64,000 nucleotides of DNA from Alkalihalobacillus sp. CinArs1 (GTDB taxonomy: Bacteria; Bacillota; Bacilli; Bacillales; Guptibacillaceae): positions 124,001-188,000 of the forward strand of contig NZ_CANDOB010000002.1 of NCBI RefSeq assembly GCF_947387515.1. Direction: 5' to 3'. Positions 1 through 7,466 of the stretch are shown here, in pieces. The notes under the pieces were generated by a model. The model did no database searches. It was given only the letters and a program-made list of their open reading frames with translations, and had not been told where the DNA came from. Numbering within the stretch: the first letter of the stretch is position 1; the number at the start of each line of letters is the position of its first letter. Position numbers and translations under genes: made by a program.

Positions 1-1
1 A

Positions 2-328
2 CGCGAACAATACAACTACACGATCTTCACTTTGGAAACGCACCTTTGTTACTTGAAGGAAGCTCATGAAGGTGAAAAGTTAATTGTAAGGAGCCAAATC
101 CTTGATCTTGATCAAAAACGTATTCATATTTTCTTCAAGATGGAAAACGATCAAGGTGATGTCGTGGCAACAAGCGAACAGATGCTAATGGGAATGGATA
201 CGACAGAGGGAAGACCTGGAGCATTTCCAGAAGCTGTGGTTGTCGAATTAGAGCAAATGTATGTCGTCGATAAAGAATACGAAACACCGAAGCAGGCCGG
301 CCGAACAATCGGTATTAAAAGAAAATAA
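2..328 (+). CDS. Hot-dog fold acyl-CoA thioesterase, C-terminal part (5' end outside window)
   Basis: The reading frame is open from base 2 and ends at TAA 326-328, so only about the last 108 residues are visible. The visible part reads as a 4HBT-type hot-dog domain: a strand with YTIFTLETHLCYLKEA, then EGEKLIVRSQILDLDQKR and a region ending MLMGMD before a short charged tail. This pattern resembles the thioesterases that accompany or are fused to L-carnitine dehydrogenase (betainyl-CoA thioesterase type). That link is family knowledge and cannot be tested here because the N-terminus and upstream gene are missing. An internal TTG at 32 is possible but lacks a convincing ribosome binding site, so I treat the gene as truncated by the window edge. 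Fold assignment is fairly secure; substrate is open. Confidence 0.7.
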   Translation, partial: REQYNYTIFTLETHLCYLKEAHEGEKLIVRSQILDLDQKRIHIFFKMENDQGDVVATSEQMLMGMDTTEGRPGAFPEAVVVELEQMYVVDKEYETPKQAGRTIGIKRK

Positions 329-334
329 GCAAAC

Positions 335-370
335 AAAAAGGCATCCCCAATCGATTGGGAATGCCTTTTT
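335..370. terminator. Bidirectional intrinsic terminator between thioesterase and arsC
   Basis: An AGGCATCCCCA/TGGGAATGCCT stem with one mismatch is flanked by A-runs on the left and T-runs on the right. It can serve the thioesterase gene on the plus strand and arsC on the minus strand. Confidence 0.75.
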
Positions 371-374
371 CTGT

Positions 375-797
375 TTACTGCTCTTCTTTTGCAAAGCGTT
401 CAATCCGTGCATCGATTTCATCACGGACACGTTGGAAGAATGCCCATTTTTCTTCTTCAGTTCCTTCAGCTTTTGCAGGGTCGTCAAAGCCCCAGTGCTC
501 ACGTGTAACATGTGGAGGCGTCATCGGACATTTGTCGTTCGCATCTCCGCAAAGTGTTACGACCATGTCAGCATTGTTCAGAAGCTCTGAATCGATCGTG
601 TCAGATGTTTGGTTCGTGATGTCGATGTCGACTTCTTTCATTGCTTTCACCGCATTAGGATTCAATCCATGCGCTTCGATTCCAGCAGAGTAAACGTCGT
701 AGCGATCGCTAAGGTGTTTTTTTGCAAACCCTTCAGCCATTTGACTTCTGCAAGAGTTACCCGTACATAGGAAATAAATCGTTTTTTTGTTAGACAT
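375..797 (-). CDS. arsC: Arsenate reductase ArsC, thioredoxin-coupled type
   Basis: Reduces arsenate to arsenite in the cytoplasm using an intramolecular disulfide cascade regenerated by thioredoxin. The low-molecular-weight phosphatase loop CTGNSCRSQ lies near the N-terminus (about residues 10-18). The second redox pair is in [14 protein letters not shown] (about residues 80-93), giving the three cysteines expected of the Staphylococcus pI258/B. subtilis class. Length of 140 residues is normal. I start at the ATG at 797, with GAGGAG about ten bases upstream; a TTG six bases further out is possible. It is the last gene of arsR-arsB-arsC and lies 21 bp after arsB. Expression is expected to follow arsenite relief of ArsR. 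Identification is secure. Confidence 0.95.
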   Translation of the reverse strand: MSNKKTIYFLCTGNSCRSQMAEGFAKKHLSDRYDVYSAGIEAHGLNPNAVKAMKEVDIDITNQTSDTIDSELLNNADMVVTLCGDANDKCPMTPPHVTREHWGFDDPAKAEGTEEEKWAFFQRVRDEIDARIERFAKEEQ

Positions 798-824
798 GAT
801 CAATCGTCTCCTCTTTGTTATAAG

Positions 825-2141
825 TTAAATGATCAATAGCCACAGATAGAGGCCAAAGAGTGTAATTAATAGTGTAGGAATAGTTAATATAATTCCTATT
901 TTAAAGTAGTATCCCCAAGAAATCTTCACACCTTTTAGGGACAGTACGTGAAGCCATAATAGTGTAGCGAGAGAACCGATCGGTGTGATCTTAGGACCTA
1001 AATCAGAACCGATGATGTTCGCGTAAATCAGTGCTTCTTTTAGCGTGCCTGTTGTAGATGTTGCTTCAATTGCAAGCGCATCGATCATAACCGTAGGCAT
1101 GTTGTTCATAATGGAAGATAAGATGGCAGCGATGAAGCCCATCGAAACGGTTGCTGCTAGTAATCCTTGGTCAGCTGCACCCTGAATGAGGTTTGCGAGT
1201 ATGTCCGTTAAGCCAACATTCCGGAGTCCGTAAACAACAACGTACATACCGATCGAGAAGAATACGATCGCCCATGGTGCTCCATTTACAACTTTACGCG
1301 TTTCGACCGCTGAACTTCTTCTAGCCATCAGTAGGAAGAAGATCGCAACGATTCCTGCGATGATCGAAACGGGAACGCCGATAAATTCACTTGCAAAATA
1401 CCCTACGAGCAAGACAGCAAGTACGAGCCAGGATAGTTTGAACATCTTCTCATCACGGATTGCTTCTTTCGGTGCTCTAAGCATCTTCAAATCATAGTTC
1501 CCTGGAATATCTTTTCTAAAGAAAAGGTAAAGCACAAGGATACTTGCGCCAAGCGCAAAGAAGTTCGGAACGACCATTCTTGAAGCATATTCAACGAATC
1601 CGATATCGAAAAAGTCCGCTGAAACGATATTCACGAGGTTACTAACAACAAGTGGCAGTGATGTCGTATCTGCAATAAAACCACTCGCCATAATAAAAGG
1701 GAAGATCATTCTTTCTTGAAATTTAAGATTTCGCACCATCGCAAGTACGATTGGTGTCAGGATAAGTGCTGCGCCATCATTTGCGAAAAGTGCAGCTACA
1801 ACAGCTCCGAGTAGCGTTACGTAAATAAACATTCGGAGTCCGTTCCCTTTTGCTACTCTTGCCATATGAAGAGCAGCCCATTCAAAGAACCCGATTTCAT
1901 CTAGGATGAGTGAGATCAAGATGATCGCAATAAACGCGAATGTGGCGTTCCATACGATTTCGGTTACGGTTATCACATCTTGAAAATCAACGACACCTAC
2001 AAGAAGGGCTAGAATGGCGCCACCGCATGCCGACCACCCGATTCCGAGGTTTTTCGGCTGCCAGATGACGAGAATCAATGTAAGTATAAAAATCATGATT
2101 GCGAGTAAAACAGAAGTCAAATCGATTCCTCCATTAATCAC
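825..2141 (-). CDS. arsB: Arsenite efflux permease ArsB
   Basis: A 438-residue polytopic membrane protein of the ArsB/NhaD ion transporter superfamily that exports arsenite or antimonite. Typical segments are visible: an N-terminal hydrophobic helix, the loop [17 protein letters not shown], then [19 protein letters not shown] and, near residue 370, [20 protein letters not shown]. The last two match the hallmark half-helix regions of ArsB. Hydrophobic stretches are consistent with 10-12 transmembrane helices. The start ATG at 2141 overlaps the end of arsR by 8 bp, so translation is probably coupled. No arsA ATPase is nearby, so export would be driven by the membrane potential. Identification is secure. 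Confidence 0.95.
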   Translation of the reverse strand: MINGGIDLTSVLLAIMIFILTLILVIWQPKNLGIGWSACGGAILALLVGVVDFQDVITVTEIVWNATFAFIAIILISLILDEIGFFEWAALHMARVAKGNGLRMFIYVTLLGAVVAALFANDGAALILTPIVLAMVRNLKFQERMIFPFIMASGFIADTTSLPLVVSNLVNIVSADFFDIGFVEYASRMVVPNFFALGASILVLYLFFRKDIPGNYDLKMLRAPKEAIRDEKMFKLSWLVLAVLLVGYFASEFIGVPVSIIAGIVAIFFLLMARRSSAVETRKVVNGAPWAIVFFSIGMYVVVYGLRNVGLTDILANLIQGAADQGLLAATVSMGFIAAILSSIMNNMPTVMIDALAIEATSTTGTLKEALIYANIIGSDLGPKITPIGSLATLLWLHVLSLKGVKISWGYYFKIGIILTIPTLLITLFGLYLWLLII

Positions 2142-2478
2142 AGCGTATGCGTCGTCCGCTTAGTTCTAGTTGGTGAAGCTTGTCTCGTTGATCCGGAACG
2201 AGCTGAATGATACTTTCGATGATAGAAAAAGCTTCATGGTCTCGGTTGAGTGAGTAAAAGATCCACTGGCTATTTCTTCGCTCTTTCACTAACCCAGCAT
2301 CGCGAAGCTTACGAAGATGCTGGCTGATGGAAGGCTGGCTCATGTTTAGTAAGTCCACAAATTCACATACGCAGCACTCTCCGTCTTTTAACAAACTGAT
2401 GATTGTCAGTCTTGTTTTATCTCCTAACAGTTTAAGAACGCTAGCAGCTAATTCCATTTCGATCGCCGTTCTATTCAT
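2134..2478 (-). CDS. arsR: Arsenic-responsive repressor ArsR
   Basis: A small winged-helix repressor of about 114 residues. The metalloid-sensing motif [11 protein letters not shown] lies in the recognition region, with cysteines placed like ELCVCDL of classical ArsR. The DNA-binding helix reads [19 protein letters not shown] and the wing contains [11 protein letters not shown]. The ATG at 2478 is chosen because GGAGGTGA sits four bases upstream; the six residues further upstream would start inside that site. It is first in arsR-arsB-arsC. A palindrome lies directly upstream (2500-2521), consistent with autorepression released by As(III). The divergent AhpD-like gene starts 137 bp away and could share this control. 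Confidence 0.95.
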   Translation of the reverse strand: MNRTAIEMELAASVLKLLGDKTRLTIISLLKDGECCVCEFVDLLNMSQPSISQHLRKLRDAGLVKERRNSQWIFYSLNRDHEAFSIIESIIQLVPDQRDKLHQLELSGRRIRCD

Positions 2479-2499
2479 TGCATCACCTCCAGTCATTAG

Positions 2500-2521
2500 T
2501 ATATAAGCATGTACTTATATA
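2500..2521. promoter_or_regulatory. Probable ArsR operator
   Basis: Inverted repeat ATATAAGCATGTACTTATAT (2501-2520, seven-base arms, six-base centre, extended by one T-A pair) lies about 20 bp upstream of the arsR start in the arsR/AhpD-like divergent region. Position and AT-rich dyad fit ArsR family operators. Binding is inferred. Confidence 0.65.
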
Positions 2522-2614
2522 TGCAATGATTTAATCCTTCAGATCACGATTTTGAAGGTGAAGTGCTCTTCCTGATAGAAAAGAAAGGGTATGACGTGAA
2601 AGGAGAGATCTAAC

Positions 2615-3145
2615 ATGGAGGCAAGAATAAAAGTGGTACCATATGAAGAGGCAGAAGGGAAACTAAAGGACCTTTATGAGGCATTCAACAATGAAATGGC
2701 CAATATATTGCGCGTGCATTCTTTAAATCCTCGTTCTCTTGAAGCACATTTGAAGTACTACAAAGTCATTATGTTTGCTGAGTCGCCATTATCACGAAGG
2801 GTAAGAGAAATGATCGCAACGGTCGTCTCAGTAGAGAATGAGTGTTTTTACTGAATGGAACATCATGGGGCGGCGCTCCATTTCATTACGAAAGATCGTG
2901 AACTAGTAGAAGGGATAAAGAAGAATTATCGAGAGCTGGATTTAGAAATGAAGGAGCTAGCAATACTGGATTACGCTGTTAAGCTTACGAAAAAGCCGAG
3001 CAGTGTGACGGACGAGGATGTGGCGGAATTAAAAGAAATAGGGTGTATCGATCGAGAAATCCTCGATATTTGTCAGATTGCTTCTTACTTCAACTTTGTG
3101 AACCGAATGGCAGAGGGGCTAGGGGTTTCCTTAGAGCGGCGATAG
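2615..3145 (+). CDS. AhpD-like peroxidase-related protein with in-frame UGA (candidate selenoprotein, CxxU)
   Basis: Read through the TGA at 2852-2854, the frame encodes about 176 residues of the carboxymuconolactone decarboxylase/AhpD superfamily, close to the usual size of its peroxidase-related branch. The first part ends VSVENECFY at residue 79, the TGA is codon 80, and the frame resumes MEHHGAALHF. The family motif is CxxCxxxH, so the stop falls exactly on the second cysteine (C77, U80, H84). Both halves keep family character, and reading frame and codon use are unbroken. A hairpin with features of a bacterial SECIS lies 10-27 nt after the TGA. AGGAGA lies about nine bases before the ATG at 2615. 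The gene is divergent from arsRBC. A nonsense mutation or sequence error (TGC or TGT to TGA) is the alternative. No sel genes are in this window. Confidence 0.7.
2865..2881 (+). promoter_or_regulatory. Candidate bacterial SECIS hairpin
   Basis: AUGGGGC (2865-2871) pairs with GCUCCAU (2875-2881), seven pairs including one G-U, leaving the triloop GGC. The first loop G is the 18th base after the UGA. Bacterial SECIS elements typically have a short upper stem, a small loop with G in the first two positions and 16-37 nt between UGA and that G. All three conditions are met. UGAAUGGA at the stop could also pair with UCCAUUUCA (2877-2885) as an alternative longer stem. Confidence 0.55.
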
Positions 3146-3246
3146 GGATAAAACAAACAATCCCTGCCTTACTAAACGAATGCCTATCCAACATGGTAAC
3201 TATAGCATAGGATATAGTAATCCATGATGGAAGGGAGGCCAACTCC

Positions 3247-3342
3247 ATGGGATATGGTTACGGCAGCGGGTTCGCTCTAATTGTTGTGCTGTTTATTCTC
3301 CTTATCATCGTAGGTGCAGCTTTTGTTGGAGGCGGGTACTAA
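3247..3342 (+). CDS. YjcZ-family small sporulation protein
   Basis: A 31-residue protein with an [10 protein letters not shown] start, a single hydrophobic segment [16 protein letters not shown] and a glycine-rich end FVGGGY. This layout (Gly/Tyr head, one membrane helix, GG-Y tail) is typical of the YjcZ/YhjR group of tiny spore coat-associated or membrane proteins of Bacillaceae. A good ribosome binding site (GGAAGGGAGG) lies upstream of the ATG. It stands alone between the AhpD-like gene and the desaturase. Sporulation control is expected from the family, but I could not assign a sigma factor promoter. Its presence supports a spore-forming host. Confidence 0.8.
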   Translation: MGYGYGSGFALIVVLFILLIIVGAAFVGGGY

Positions 3343-3445
3343 TACTCGATTTCTAAAGCTGCATGTAGCGGGTTAATCCTGCTAAATTGCATGTAATGAG
3401 AACAAGGATGCAGGGAAGGCTAATTTGGCCTCCTCTGATAACGAG

Positions 3446-3472
3446 AAAAAGCAGCCCTTCTTGGGCTGCTTT
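3446..3472 (-). terminator. Terminator of the desaturase gene
   Basis: AAAGCAGCCC and GGGCTGCTTT form a ten-base stem around a short loop just after the minus-strand stop codon, with an A-run (T-run on the minus strand) at the distal side. Confidence 0.8.
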
Positions 3473-3476
3473 CTAC

Positions 3477-4532
3477 TTATTTCTTAAAGAGTTTGCGTGG
3501 TAAGATCGATCGTGGGTTCAGTTTGTTTCCCAGTGATCCGAAGCCATTTCCACTGTTTGGATCAACAAGCTCATTGTGCTCAAAATAAACACGAGGCGTT
3601 TTCCAAAGTGCGATGAGCGCTCTCGTCATCGGCATTTCATGATAGCGATCAGGCCACATGTCTTTAATGTGCTGTTTAACGAGCGGATAATATTTTGGGC
3701 TCATACCAGGGAACAAGTGATGTTCTGTGTGGTAAGAGAAGTTAAAGTGAATCTTATCTACCCATTTTGGAACGGTAACCGTCAAGCTGTTAGCAAGTGG
3801 GTCGTTCACAGGGGTCAATGGATTCAAACGATGGTTTGTTGAAATGTAAGCCATAACGATAAAGTTTGCGATCAACAATGGAATAAAGAATGCAAAGATC
3901 CATTTTTCGAATCCCATGATGAATAAGAGTCCGATCCATGTTACCCATGGAAGAACAACTTGTAGCCAGACTTCTGTCTGCTTTCCTGATTTGAATTCTT
4001 TAATGTATACAAAGAACATTTTCATCGAATGTGCAGTGAACTGAACAGTAAGTGATGCAAAGCTAAAGAATGCTCTGATGAATAATGGCAGTCTATAGAT
4101 CCAACGGAAGATCTTCATCTTCGAGATCTTCTCGAGCGTTGGCCATGCATCAGGGTCATTCTCATCATGTTGTGTGTGCACATGGTGGTTCATATTATGC
4201 CATTTACGCCATAATTTTGGTCCAGTACTTAACGGAAAGAAGGCGATTGCACCAAGGGTGTCTCGAAGCCAAGGCTTACGTACAACTGTTCCGTGCAAAA
4301 TTTCGTGACCGAGAAACCCAAGTCCAGCAAAGCTTGCACCGATTACAACTGAGAAAACTAAGTTGATGAGTGGATGCAAGTTAAACAGTCCTATGATCAG
4401 GAAGCTGGCAACTGTAATCAACAAGTATATGAGACCGCCGAATAATCGGCTAGGTACGGGTTTAAAGGCATCCTTTGGCATGTGTTTCTTCACACGTGCC
4501 GCATACCAACTGAATGAGTGTAGATCTTTCAC
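3477..4532 (-). CDS. Membrane fatty acid desaturase
   Basis: Introduces double bonds into membrane lipid acyl chains. Three histidine clusters that hold the di-iron centre are visible: HEILH (about residue 100), HNMNHH (about 135) and HTEHH (about 275). Hydrophobic hairpins lie between them (LIYLLITVASFLIIGLFNL, later LLFIMGF and FAFFIPLLIANFIVMAYI). This is the Pfam FA_desaturase layout seen in B. subtilis Des and DesA-type enzymes. At about 351 residues the size is normal. A GTG at 4532 is preferred because AAGGTGAT lies at correct spacing; a TTG 15 bases further upstream lies within the ribosome binding region. A paired direct repeat about 100 bp upstream may be a regulator site. Cold induction through DesK/DesR, known in B. 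subtilis, is possible, but no desK/desR lies here. Confidence 0.88.
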   Translation of the reverse strand: MKDLHSFSWYAARVKKHMPKDAFKPVPSRLFGGLIYLLITVASFLIIGLFNLHPLINLVFSVVIGASFAGLGFLGHEILHGTVVRKPWLRDTLGAIAFFPLSTGPKLWRKWHNMNHHVHTQHDENDPDAWPTLEKISKMKIFRWIYRLPLFIRAFFSFASLTVQFTAHSMKMFFVYIKEFKSGKQTEVWLQVVLPWVTWIGLLFIMGFEKWIFAFFIPLLIANFIVMAYISTNHRLNPLTPVNDPLANSLTVTVPKWVDKIHFNFSYHTEHHLFPGMSPKYYPLVKQHIKDMWPDRYHEMPMTRALIALWKTPRVYFEHNELVDPNSGNGFGSLGNKLNPRSILPRKLFKK

Positions 4533-4547
4533 TAAATCACCTTCCAA

Positions 4548-4931
4548 TAGTCATTTGGGCAGAATTTTCAATTTTCTTATCTATGATTCGCAGTTAACTT
4601 TAACAGCACGATAAAGGCAAGTCAATGGAATTTATGACCAAAAGTTATGACCAGGTACTAAAAATAGTCATTTGAAAAATAATAACGCTATTATGCCAGA
4701 CTAAAAAGCATAACAACAAACACGATTGTAAAAACATTTTAAACAAAATTATTTTTAGTCATACATGTAATCAACATGTAGAAATTCTTTAAATACTTTA
4801 AAAATGGGATCCTGTTTTGTGTAAAATGGTAGAGGATGAGTGGAAGTTATTTCTTACCTTTCTAGTATAACGCTTCTGGAAAGAATAAGATAATTTTAAG
4901 AAGCGTAAAGCAGAATTGTGGAAATACTTTC
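4548..4931. other. AT-rich intergenic region between desaturase and trpS leader
   Basis: No open frame with a ribosome binding site is seen. The left part should hold the minus-strand desaturase promoter and the direct repeat at 4632-4653. The rest is AT-rich, with nothing further recognised before the trpS promoter. Confidence 0.6.
4632..4653. promoter_or_regulatory. Direct repeat upstream of the desaturase
   Basis: TTATGACCA occurs at 4632-4640 and again at 4645-4653, 13 bp apart; on the coding strand of the desaturase this is TGGTCATAA twice. A related TAGTCAT follows at about 4669. The site is about 100 bp upstream of the chosen start, a plausible activator position. A DesR-like role is only a guess. 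Confidence 0.35.
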
Positions 4932-4960
4932 TTGACTTGACTACTTGTAATGTTTAGAAT
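4932..4960 (+). promoter_or_regulatory. SigA-type promoter of the trpS leader
   Basis: TTGACT (4932-4937), 17 bp spacer and TAGAAT (4955-4960) fit a vegetative promoter. Transcription would begin about 4967, immediately before the T-box leader. Confidence 0.6.
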
Positions 4961-4964
4961 AATA

Positions 4965-5241
4965 AAAAAATACACGAGCGATGATGAAGAAGAGTAGTCT
5001 TTAGTAACACGTCAGAGAGCTGATGGGTGGTGTGAATCAGTGTGTGCTGAAGGGGAATGGGCTTCTGAGCTTCCGGGACTGAACGAAGGAGTAGGTTGCG
5101 GCGGAAGGTCTTACCGATAAAAGAGACACCTTATAGAAAAGCTTTCTTTTCTGTAGGAGTTAAGCGCGTTTGTGTGAAGCAAACGAATAAAGGTGGCACC
5201 ACGGGTTTCTCGTCCTTTTCATAGGATGAGAAGCCCTTTTT
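4965..5241 (+). ncRNA. T-box riboswitch (tRNA-sensing leader) of trpS
   Basis: The conserved T-box sequence is AGGTGGCACCACGGG (5191-5205). It is followed by a 13-bp terminator stem (5203-5215 with 5224-5236) and a T-run, the classic alternative to the antiterminator. A long structured stem I region precedes it. A UGG codon at 5058-5060, in the context GGGGAATGGGCTTC, is the likely specifier and would match tRNA-Trp, agreeing with the gene downstream. Uncharged tRNA-Trp should therefore allow read-through into trpS. The specifier is assigned by context without full folding. Confidence 0.88.
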
Positions 5242-5267
5242 GTGTTGATTAGAATGGAGGATGAGTG

Positions 5268-6260
5268 ATGAAGAAAACGGTGTTGACGGGTATTAAACCA
5301 ACAGGAAGGATTCACCTTGGGAACTATATCGGTGCGATCAAACCAGCGTTAGAGCTTGCAGCAGAAGAGGATCCTGTTTATTTCGTAGCAGATTATCATG
5401 GACTTACGAAAATACAAGATGCTGAACAGATGAAAGATCTCTCGTACGGGATTGCTGCGACATGGCTTGCTTTAGGACTTGATCCATCCACATCCATTTT
5501 TTATCGCCAGTCTGATGTTCCTGAAATATTTGAACTTTCATGGATTCTTGCATGTTTTAGCTCAAAAGGGTTGATGAATCGTGCGCATGCATACAAGGCG
5601 ATCGTCGATCAAAATAGAGAAACAGGACGCGAAATCGATGATGGAGTCAACATGGGACTGTTCACATATCCGATTTTAATGGCTTCTGATATTTTACTCT
5701 TCCAGTCTGATCTTGTTCCAGTTGGGAAAGATCAAATCCAGCATGTTGAAATCGCTCGTGACCTTGCAGATACGTTCAATCGACAATTCGGTGAAACGTT
5801 CAAACTTCCAGATTATGTTGTGAAGGAAGAATCTGCTGTCATACCGGGTCTCGATGGTCGGAAGATGAGTAAAAGCTACCATAACACGATTCCGATTTTT
5901 GAAGAGCCTGAGAAACTTAAGAAGTTGATCAACAAAATCAAGACGGATTCGACAAAACCTCATGAAGCGAAGGATCCAGACGATTCGACCGTATTTGCAC
6001 TTTATCGTGAATTTGCAAGTCAAGATGAGGTTAGTAAAATGAGAGATCGATTTGAAAATGGAATTGGATGGGGAGAGGCGAAAAAAGAATTGTTCGAAGC
6101 GATGAACCATGTGCTTGAAGAGCCTCGAAGAAAATATAAGTATTACATGGAAAATCGAGAAGAGCTTGATCGGATACTTGCTGAAGGGGCAGGAAAAGCT
6201 AGAGCTAAAGCGAAACCTCTCTTGAATGAAGTGAAGCAGAAGATCGGAATAAAAGCATGA
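5268..6260 (+). CDS. trpS: Tryptophan-tRNA ligase, divergent type
   Basis: Charges tRNA-Trp. Class I signatures are clear: TGIKPTGRIHLGNYIGA (HIGH-like region, HLGN) near the N-terminus and GRKMSKSYHNT (KMSKS) near residue 200; the DLVPVGKDQIQH segment is typical of TrpRS. Length is about 330 residues. The sequence differs from the standard Bacillus TrpS as I recall it (SGIQPSG-TLGNYIGA, longer spacing before KMSKS). It looks more like the second TrpRS class, which some bacteria carry as an additional enzyme, in some cases linked to indolmycin resistance. Whether it is the only TrpRS here cannot be seen. The ATG at 5268 lies seven bases after GGAGG; a GTG at 5265 is possible. It is controlled by the T-box upstream. 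Confidence 0.93.
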   Translation: MKKTVLTGIKPTGRIHLGNYIGAIKPALELAAEEDPVYFVADYHGLTKIQDAEQMKDLSYGIAATWLALGLDPSTSIFYRQSDVPEIFELSWILACFSSKGLMNRAHAYKAIVDQNRETGREIDDGVNMGLFTYPILMASDILLFQSDLVPVGKDQIQHVEIARDLADTFNRQFGETFKLPDYVVKEESAVIPGLDGRKMSKSYHNTIPIFEEPEKLKKLINKIKTDSTKPHEAKDPDDSTVFALYREFASQDEVSKMRDRFENGIGWGEAKKELFEAMNHVLEEPRRKYKYYMENREELDRILAEGAGKARAKAKPLLNEVKQKIGIKA

Positions 6261-6334
6261 ATCGATTGAAGGAACGCTCGAAATGAAAGAGAAATGGGAA
6301 GAATGGGAAAGATGAATGAAGTGAGGTGTAGTGA

Positions 6335-6664
6335 ATGAAATATGAGCTGTCTAAAAATATTGGCTTACAAGTAAAAAATGTCGCTGAAGCGAAAAGGTTT
6401 TATGAGAAAGTATTTGGTTTTAAGCACCAGGAGCACAGTACAGTCAATGAGGTAGAATTCAAAAGCGATCACAATCACATCTTTTTGATCGATGGAGAGG
6501 AAAATCTCGGGCCAGTCTTAGAGTTAGAAGTGGAATCATTAGAAGAAGCAAGGAATGATTTATTGAAGAATGGTTGTAAAATCATTCGCTGGGAAGGAAA
6601 AGGGAAAGATTGCTATATCCAAGATCCTTATGGAATGACGTTTAATATTTGGGAGAAAGGTTAA
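6335..6664 (+). CDS. VOC family (glyoxalase/bleomycin-resistance fold) protein
   Basis: A single 109-residue vicinal oxygen chelate domain. It begins with the usual IGLQVKNVAEAKRFYEKVFGF strand-helix unit and ends with CYIQDPYGMTFNIWEKG, where the final E or nearby residues normally bind metal. LELEVESLEEARNDLLKNG forms the middle of the second repeat. Such proteins include dioxygenases, isomerases and antibiotic-binding proteins; nothing here decides among them. It stands alone 74 bp after trpS, ends in its own terminator and has a weak GAGGTG-type ribosome binding site. Family call secure, function unknown. Confidence 0.8.
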   Translation: MKYELSKNIGLQVKNVAEAKRFYEKVFGFKHQEHSTVNEVEFKSDHNHIFLIDGEENLGPVLELEVESLEEARNDLLKNGCKIIRWEGKGKDCYIQDPYGMTFNIWEKG

Positions 6665-6665
6665 G

Positions 6666-6694
6666 AAAGAGCTGCCGAAATGGCAGCTCTTTTT
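6666..6694. terminator. Bidirectional terminator between VOC gene and sortase
   Basis: AAGAGCTGCC/GGCAGCTCTT stem with A-run before and T-run after; it serves converging genes. Confidence 0.8.
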
Positions 6695-7307
6695 ACTTAC
6701 GGAGTGGTGTTTCTTTTGAAACGAGCTCTGATTGAATGATATATCGTTCTGGTGCGAACCCAATATAATCAAACGGATAGCAAGTTGTTAACGTTAAAGT
6801 AGGCTCGTCCTTGTTTACGATAACGGAACGGTCATCTTCATCTGTGATCCAAATCTTTCTTACTTGATAATCGTATACAGTTCCATTGAATTCTACATAC
6901 AAGTGGTCGCCTTCTTCTACTTGATCAAGGTTGTGAAAAACGGTGTCTCGATGCCCAGAGAGAACCACGTGGCCATTTTCATCAGGCGTGACAGTCCACT
7001 TACTTTCGTGTAGACCGACACCTTTCTTCAATGAATCCTCATCCGTTCCATAGTAAACGCTGTATGTGCTGCCTATCCTTGGAATCGATAGCATAGCTGC
7101 TTTTTCACCATACTCATATGTGGATTTTGATTCTTCTTCCTCAACAGCAATCGTCTTTTTCTCCACGGTCGATTCCCAACCTGGATGGTTTTTTTGGACG
7201 ACTTCTGGCTCATGGGTAACAGCTTTGCTTTGATCCCAAAAGGAATAGCCACTCCATAAAACGATCAAAAGACCTACAAATAACAGCAGAATTCCAACCT
7301 TTTTCAT
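6693..7307 (-). CDS. Class D sortase
   Basis: A membrane-anchored transpeptidase that joins LPxT-type sorting signals to the cell wall. An N-terminal helix (VGILLLFVGLLIVLWSGYSFW) anchors it, and a charged linker follows to about residue 75. Catalytic residues are recognisable: His in LSGHRDT (about residue 117), Cys in TLTTCYPF (about 178) and Arg in APERYI (about 188). Length of 204 residues and the LTTCYPF/FAPERYI pattern fit class D, a class linked in bacilli to sporulating cells. No LPxT substrate gene is next to it, so it probably acts on proteins encoded elsewhere. Its ATG overlaps the stop of an 11-codon upstream frame that has a strong ribosome binding site, suggesting coupled translation. 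Confidence 0.9.
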   Translation of the reverse strand: MKKVGILLLFVGLLIVLWSGYSFWDQSKAVTHEPEVVQKNHPGWESTVEKKTIAVEEEESKSTYEYGEKAAMLSIPRIGSTYSVYYGTDEDSLKKGVGLHESKWTVTPDENGHVVLSGHRDTVFHNLDQVEEGDHLYVEFNGTVYDYQVRKIWITDEDDRSVIVNKDEPTLTLTTCYPFDYIGFAPERYIIQSELVSKETPLRK

Positions 7308-7339
7308 AGATGCTTAACGCTCATTAAAAGGTTTGTCAT
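7304..7339 (-). CDS. Upstream mini-ORF coupled to sortase (11 codons)
   Basis: On the minus strand AGGAGGAG is followed after five bases by ATG and eleven codons (MTNLLMSVKHL). Its TGA overlaps the sortase ATG as ATGA. The sortase itself lacks a good ribosome binding site, so this frame probably delivers ribosomes to it. The peptide may have no function of its own. Confidence 0.45.
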   Translation of the reverse strand: MTNLLMSVKHL

Positions 7340-7466
7340 TCGAACTCCTCCTATAGAAACAGTCTCTACTAATTGTCTTCCTCAGGAGGTAAGATGTAAA
7401 CCATTATTTCAAATATTTTCAAAAAAAGATCAGATTGACAGACGTTTCCACTTGGTGGTAGGTTAA

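Noticed and set aside
248-511. Frames of about 90-110 residues on either strand across the arsC end and terminator
   Set aside because: They overlap the terminator and arsC in other frames and have the skewed composition of out-of-frame translation.
2615-3145. Reading the AhpD-like gene as two separate short genes (2615-2854 and 2855-3145)
   Set aside because: The second part would start with no ribosome binding site immediately after the stop, and neither half makes a complete AhpD fold. One gene with recoded or mutated TGA explains both halves.
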